A stretch of 64,000 bases of DNA from Cymbidium sinense (lineage: Eukaryota; Streptophyta; Magnoliopsida; Asparagales; Orchidaceae), in NCBI GenBank assembly GCA_021442155.1, contig JAKCPB010001416.1, forward strand, positions 1 to 64,000, read 5' to 3'. Shown in pieces: positions 60,901 to 64,000 of the stretch (within the stretch, counting starts at the first letter, position 1; every line of letters begins with the position of its first letter). A program made the position numbers and the translations under genes. The notes under the pieces are model-generated. The model saw only the letters and a list, made by a program, of their open reading frames with translations, had not been told where the DNA came from and did no database searches.

Positions 60901-62165
60901 TTACCAAATCTAATAACTCAAAACTAAGAATAAAGAACTCATAAACTCACCTAAAGCTTAGATATAAAATCAAGGTAAAAGAATTAGAAACCCCTTAGCT
61001 GGATGAGTATTTCTTTTACAATATCATGCAGAAATGCATCTTATTTCACTCTTGATTGAGGGCTACCACCTTTGCTAGAGAAACCTGGCTTGACCTTTGA
61101 GAGCCATGGTGGAAACACACCTCCTCCCTTACCGCTAATTTTGGCCAATAACTTTGCTTCTCATGCATTAGGCATATGAATCCTATTAGCCTAAGCAAAA
61201 ATAATTGTCAAAAAATAAAAATAAAATGAAATCTAAATTGCATTAGATTTAGGTCATTTGAAGCATGTCCTTACATGATCTAGTCTCTTTAGGGAGTGAG
61301 TTTAAGGACTTAGTCTCTTTCTAAATAAATAATAGCCTACCTATCTTGCATAAAGCATATGACTTGCCTACATGAATTTAAAATCATAGGAGTTAGTTGG
61401 CCACCCCAGTTGTAAGTCCAAGCTTGGGTGGTTTGTCCTCTGGAGGCAAACCAATTACCCATTTTTTGCCTTAGATTTAGTTGATGCTCGCCAAAGCTCC
61501 CTAGGTTTAGGTTCTGAGGTTGCTTCTCCCTTTTATGGGCCATAAACATAATTTCCCACCTTTTAGGCATTTCCTTAATCTTGTGTTAATGAATCATAAA
61601 TCCTAAATTTCTAATGAAAAATTCAACTCAAACATATTAAATCAATTTCAAAAATATAAAGCCCAACTATAGATAGTTTGAGATTGCTCACTAGGTTTCC
61701 TAGCATCGTGGGCATCTCCTACTTATCTTCCATTTTGGCTTCGATAATAACTCCCTATCTTTGATCAATCCCATTTGATCTTCAAAAATGAACTAATCGA
61801 TTGATAGTCCTTTCTTATTGAAATCTTTGAAGACAATGATCATTTACCTTAATCAAGAGTATTCCTAAAGGATCATGTCCTTTAGGATGTAATTAACTAT
61901 AAGGTCTTGCCCCTGTAGAGAACTTAACAACTAGTTTAAAATAAACAGCTTTACTTTTCATGTAAAGTGGGGAAGAATCTCCGTACATAGCGCACATCAT
62001 CCTTAGAGTCCTTATTGAGTTAATTAGGTCCATTAAAGGGTAGTGACTTCTATCTCTTGAGATAGTACACTATTCCTTGATGACGTACCCGATCACCTGA
62101 ATAAGCACATCTACGGATCTTTGTGGCATCCCAAAAAGTTGAATTTTTATATTCTTGGCTTTTCA
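54993..62165 (+). mobile_element. 5' LTR of element E (complete, 7.17 kb)
   Basis: Starts TGACCTCATTTTCAG and ends CTTTTCA, just before CCCACAGATT. This is the same junction as in A (AAACA then CCACAGATT) and the same terminus as in B and D. An alternative end at 62,208 (TACCAACA) would stand closer to the primer-binding site, but it does not agree with the other three copies. Order of parts: TTGACC-rich domain (55,700-56,620), CG-richer domain (57,000-57,830), AT-rich part, one GGTATATTAGTC sub-repeat (59,409), promoter-like part (60,240-60,760) and terminal region. It interrupts LTR D and is therefore younger than D. No believable gene inside, including the 93-codon frame at 57,219-57,500. 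Confidence 0.85.
60366..60372 (+). promoter_or_regulatory. Candidate TATA box of LTR E
   Basis: TATAAAT in GTCCAATATAAATGC, aligned with TATAAATA of B and D. A second shared word TATAAGG lies at 60,692-60,698. Which one works, if any, cannot be told from sequence. Confidence 0.35.
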
Positions 62166-62216
62166 CCCACAGATTGAAGGTGACTCTATAGAAATTTTTC
62201 TACCAACATATTTTTT

Positions 62217-62234
62217 TGGCGACTCCATTGGGGA
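62217..62234 (+). promoter_or_regulatory. Primer-binding site, tRNA-Arg type (element E)
   Basis: TGGCGACTCCATTGGGGA after a T run. The TGGCGACTC..TGGGGA form is complementary to the 3' end of a plant tRNA-Arg (..CCCCAG.GGAGTCGCCA) and is the site typical of Ogre/Tat elements. Here it would prime minus-strand DNA synthesis. The gap of about 50 bases from the LTR end is longer than usual. Confidence 0.8.
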
Positions 62235-62450
62235 TAGTTCCTCTCTCCATCTTTGGTGAATGATTGTTGTCTTCAAGTATCGATAGTGGGTTTGTACTTT
62301 GGCATGAATTTGAGACTATCTTTCTTTCCATTGGCACTTAGCTTATTTCATTCTTAAGTTGAGTTAGCCAACATCCTTAGGTTTTAGGACCTCACTCTGT
62401 GTTGGTCTTAAAACTCCTGTTGGGCTCTCCAATGGGTAAAAGTAAAAAAA
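62235..62450 (+). mobile_element. Conserved leader start of element E
   Basis: Counterpart of 1,472-1,690: CCTCTCTCCATCTTTGGT, AGTATCGATAGTGG, CATTGGCACTTAGC and GGACCTCACTCTGTG. Untranslated. Confidence 0.75.
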
Positions 62451-62619
62451 GATCTAAATAAAAGAAAGCATTTAAAGACTTCCTTTACCATTTTTATGAT
62501 AAGGAAAGGTTCATTCTAAAATAATAAAGAAAAAATAAATTATCCATAAGAACTTTGCTTCTAAAAAACACTTTCAAAAATGCAAAATAAAAATATTTTT
62601 CATAAAATTTTATCACCCT

Positions 62620-64000
62620 CATTTAACAATTCTCATAATTGTTACATGTAAGAATTTTTTTAAAAATAAAACTAACAATCTTTTCCAAAAGCATAAATGA
62701 ACATCTTCTTTCAATTCATTTTGATGAAGATTTCATTTTCAAAATAAAATGAACAATCATCTTTCCAAAAACCACAATCATAAAGTTTTCAAAAAGCACA
62801 CATGAACCTTTCCATTCAATACACTCACACCTATTGAATGGGAGTTTCATCTTCAAATAAAAATTAAAATCTTTTCCAAAAGCATAAATGAACATCTTCT
62901 TTCAATTCATTTTGATGAAGATTTCATTTTCAAAATAAAATGAACAATCATCTTTCCAAAAATCAAAATCAAAAATAAATTTTTCAAAAAGCACACATGA
63001 TTTTTTTCCATTCAATACACTCACACCTATTGAATGGGAGTTTCATCTTCAAATAAAAATTAAAATCTTTTCCAAAAGCACAAATGAACATCTTCTTTCA
63101 ATTCACTTTGATCAAGATTTCATTTTCAAAATAAAATGAACAATCATCTTTCCAAAATCATAATCAAAAATAAAGTTTTAAAAAAGCACACATGATTTTT
63201 TTTCATTCAATACACTAACACTTATTGAATGGAAGTTTCATTTTCAAATAATTAAACTTTTCAAAAGCACATATGAACATCTTCATTTAATATACCTAAA
63301 TTTATTAAATGAAGATTTCATTTCCTAAATAAAAATAATGTCATTTGGAAATCCCACTTAAACATATCCCACATATGATTAAGTTGGAATTCCCTCTTTC
63401 CAAAAAAAAAATGCAATAATCATACACAAAATAAAATTTGCACACTTTCAAAAATAAGATTGACATCCATTCCTATATACCCAAATTTTTTGAATGGAAG
63501 TCTCTTTTCAAAATTAAAACTTAACAATCATATTTTCAAAAATTTCCAAACACATTTTTGGAACTTCATTTACCATACTCAAATTTTCTAAGTGAAACCC
63601 CCAAATCCAAAATCCAAAAATTTTCAAACATATTTGGAACCTCATTTAGCATAATCAAATTTGCTAAGTAAAGTTTCCAAATCCAAAATCAAAATCAATA
63701 ATCATATTTTAAAATTTTCAAACACATTTGGAACTTCATTTAGCATACTCAAATTTGTTAAGTAAAGTTTCCAAGTCCAACATCAAAAAAAAAATTTCAA
63801 ACACATTTGGAACTTCATTTAGCATACTCAAATTTGCTAAGTGAAGTCTCCAAATCCCAAATCCAAATTTTTCAAACACATTTTTGGAACTTCATTTAGC
63901 ATACTCAAATTTGCTAAGTGAAGTCTCCAAATTCAAAACTCAAAATTTTCAAACACATTTTGGAACCTCATTTAGCATACCCAAATTTGCTAAGTGAAGT
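62620..64000 (+). repeat. Leader hairpin array (copy E), continues beyond the window
   Basis: Clear stems are 62,812-62,820/62,833-62,841, 63,008-63,016/63,029-63,037, 63,204-63,211/63,224-63,231, 63,279-63,291/63,304-63,316 (13 bp without mismatch), 63,813-63,823/63,836-63,846 and 63,890-63,900/63,913-63,923, plus one ending at 63,999. Loops are mostly ATACTCAAATTT or ACACTCACACCT. The first hairpin (near 62,628) corresponds to 1,863-1,891 and the second type (CATTCAAT/ATTGAATG) to 1,967-1,994 (CATTCAAC/GTTGAATG), so order as well as shape is kept between A and E. In the last units the spacing is 77-78 bp. Confidence 0.85.
62681..63256 (+). repeat. Tandem triplication of a 193-bp leader segment
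   Basis: TTTTCCAAAAGCATAAATGA starts at 62,681, near-identically at 62,872 and 63,068, and a shortened form follows near 63,257. Each unit carries two hairpins: an ATCTTC..GAAGAT stem and a CATTCAAT/ATTGAATG stem. Copy A has only one such unit, so this is a local expansion in E. Confidence 0.85.

Overview
ORGANISM. This is nuclear DNA of a seed plant with a large, transposon-filled genome. The signs are Tat/Ogre-type Ty3/gypsy pol genes with two RNase H domains, a tRNA-Arg-type primer-binding site, plant-type (TTTAGGG) telomere-like repeats and pieces of a plant glycine-rich RNA-binding protein gene. The degree of decay and the 7-kb LTRs would suit a gymnosperm or another giant-genome plant, but the sequence does not settle the lineage. 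I found no intact protein-coding gene, tRNA, rRNA or CRISPR array. LAYOUT. (1) 1-13,918: one + strand LTR retrotransposon. It has a 5' LTR (start outside the window, 2.4 kb internally deleted), a decayed primer-binding site, a leader with serial hairpins, a pol remnant, a 3' internal region and a 7.1-kb 3' LTR. (2) 13,919-18,187: two minus-strand copies of the last exon and 3'UTR of a glycine-rich RNA-binding protein gene, set in degenerate TTTAGGG/TTTTATTTTA arrays and interrupted by a probable LINE 3' end. (3) 18,188-23,318: a + strand pol pseudogene (half protease, RT without its core, RNase H, second RNase H, integrase with DD35E). (4) 23,319-27,666: arrays with a third exon copy. (5) 27,667-30,145: a minus-strand LTR fragment (C). 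It abuts a second pol pseudogene (30,146-33,500) that keeps the RT YVDD but has lost the integrase core. (6) 35,300-36,840: AT-rich sequence with a diverged tandem repeat of about 320 bp. (7) 36,840-46,145: the largest telomere-like array field, with two more exon copies. (8) 46,145-48,263: gag and the first half of protease, cut by a minus-strand LTR (D, 48,264-54,992). (9) 54,993-64,000: a second + strand element (E) nested in D. It has a 7.17-kb LTR, a good primer-binding site and the same leader hairpin array, and it runs off the window. HOW THE PARTS RELATE. The pol, gag, LTR and leader pieces look like one Tat/Ogre-like family, although none of them forms a complete element here. The protease halves at 48,263 and 30,146 are split at the same codon region. 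Each half abuts one end of a minus-strand LTR, with a matching 5-bp flank (CTTAG/TTTAG). C and D therefore look like the two LTRs of one insertion, now found in permuted order, which points to a tandem duplication or other rearrangement. The most notable unexplained structure is the leader. About a dozen hairpins per copy are spaced roughly 60-90 bp apart, and their stems differ by paired changes that keep base pairing, both within and between the two elements.
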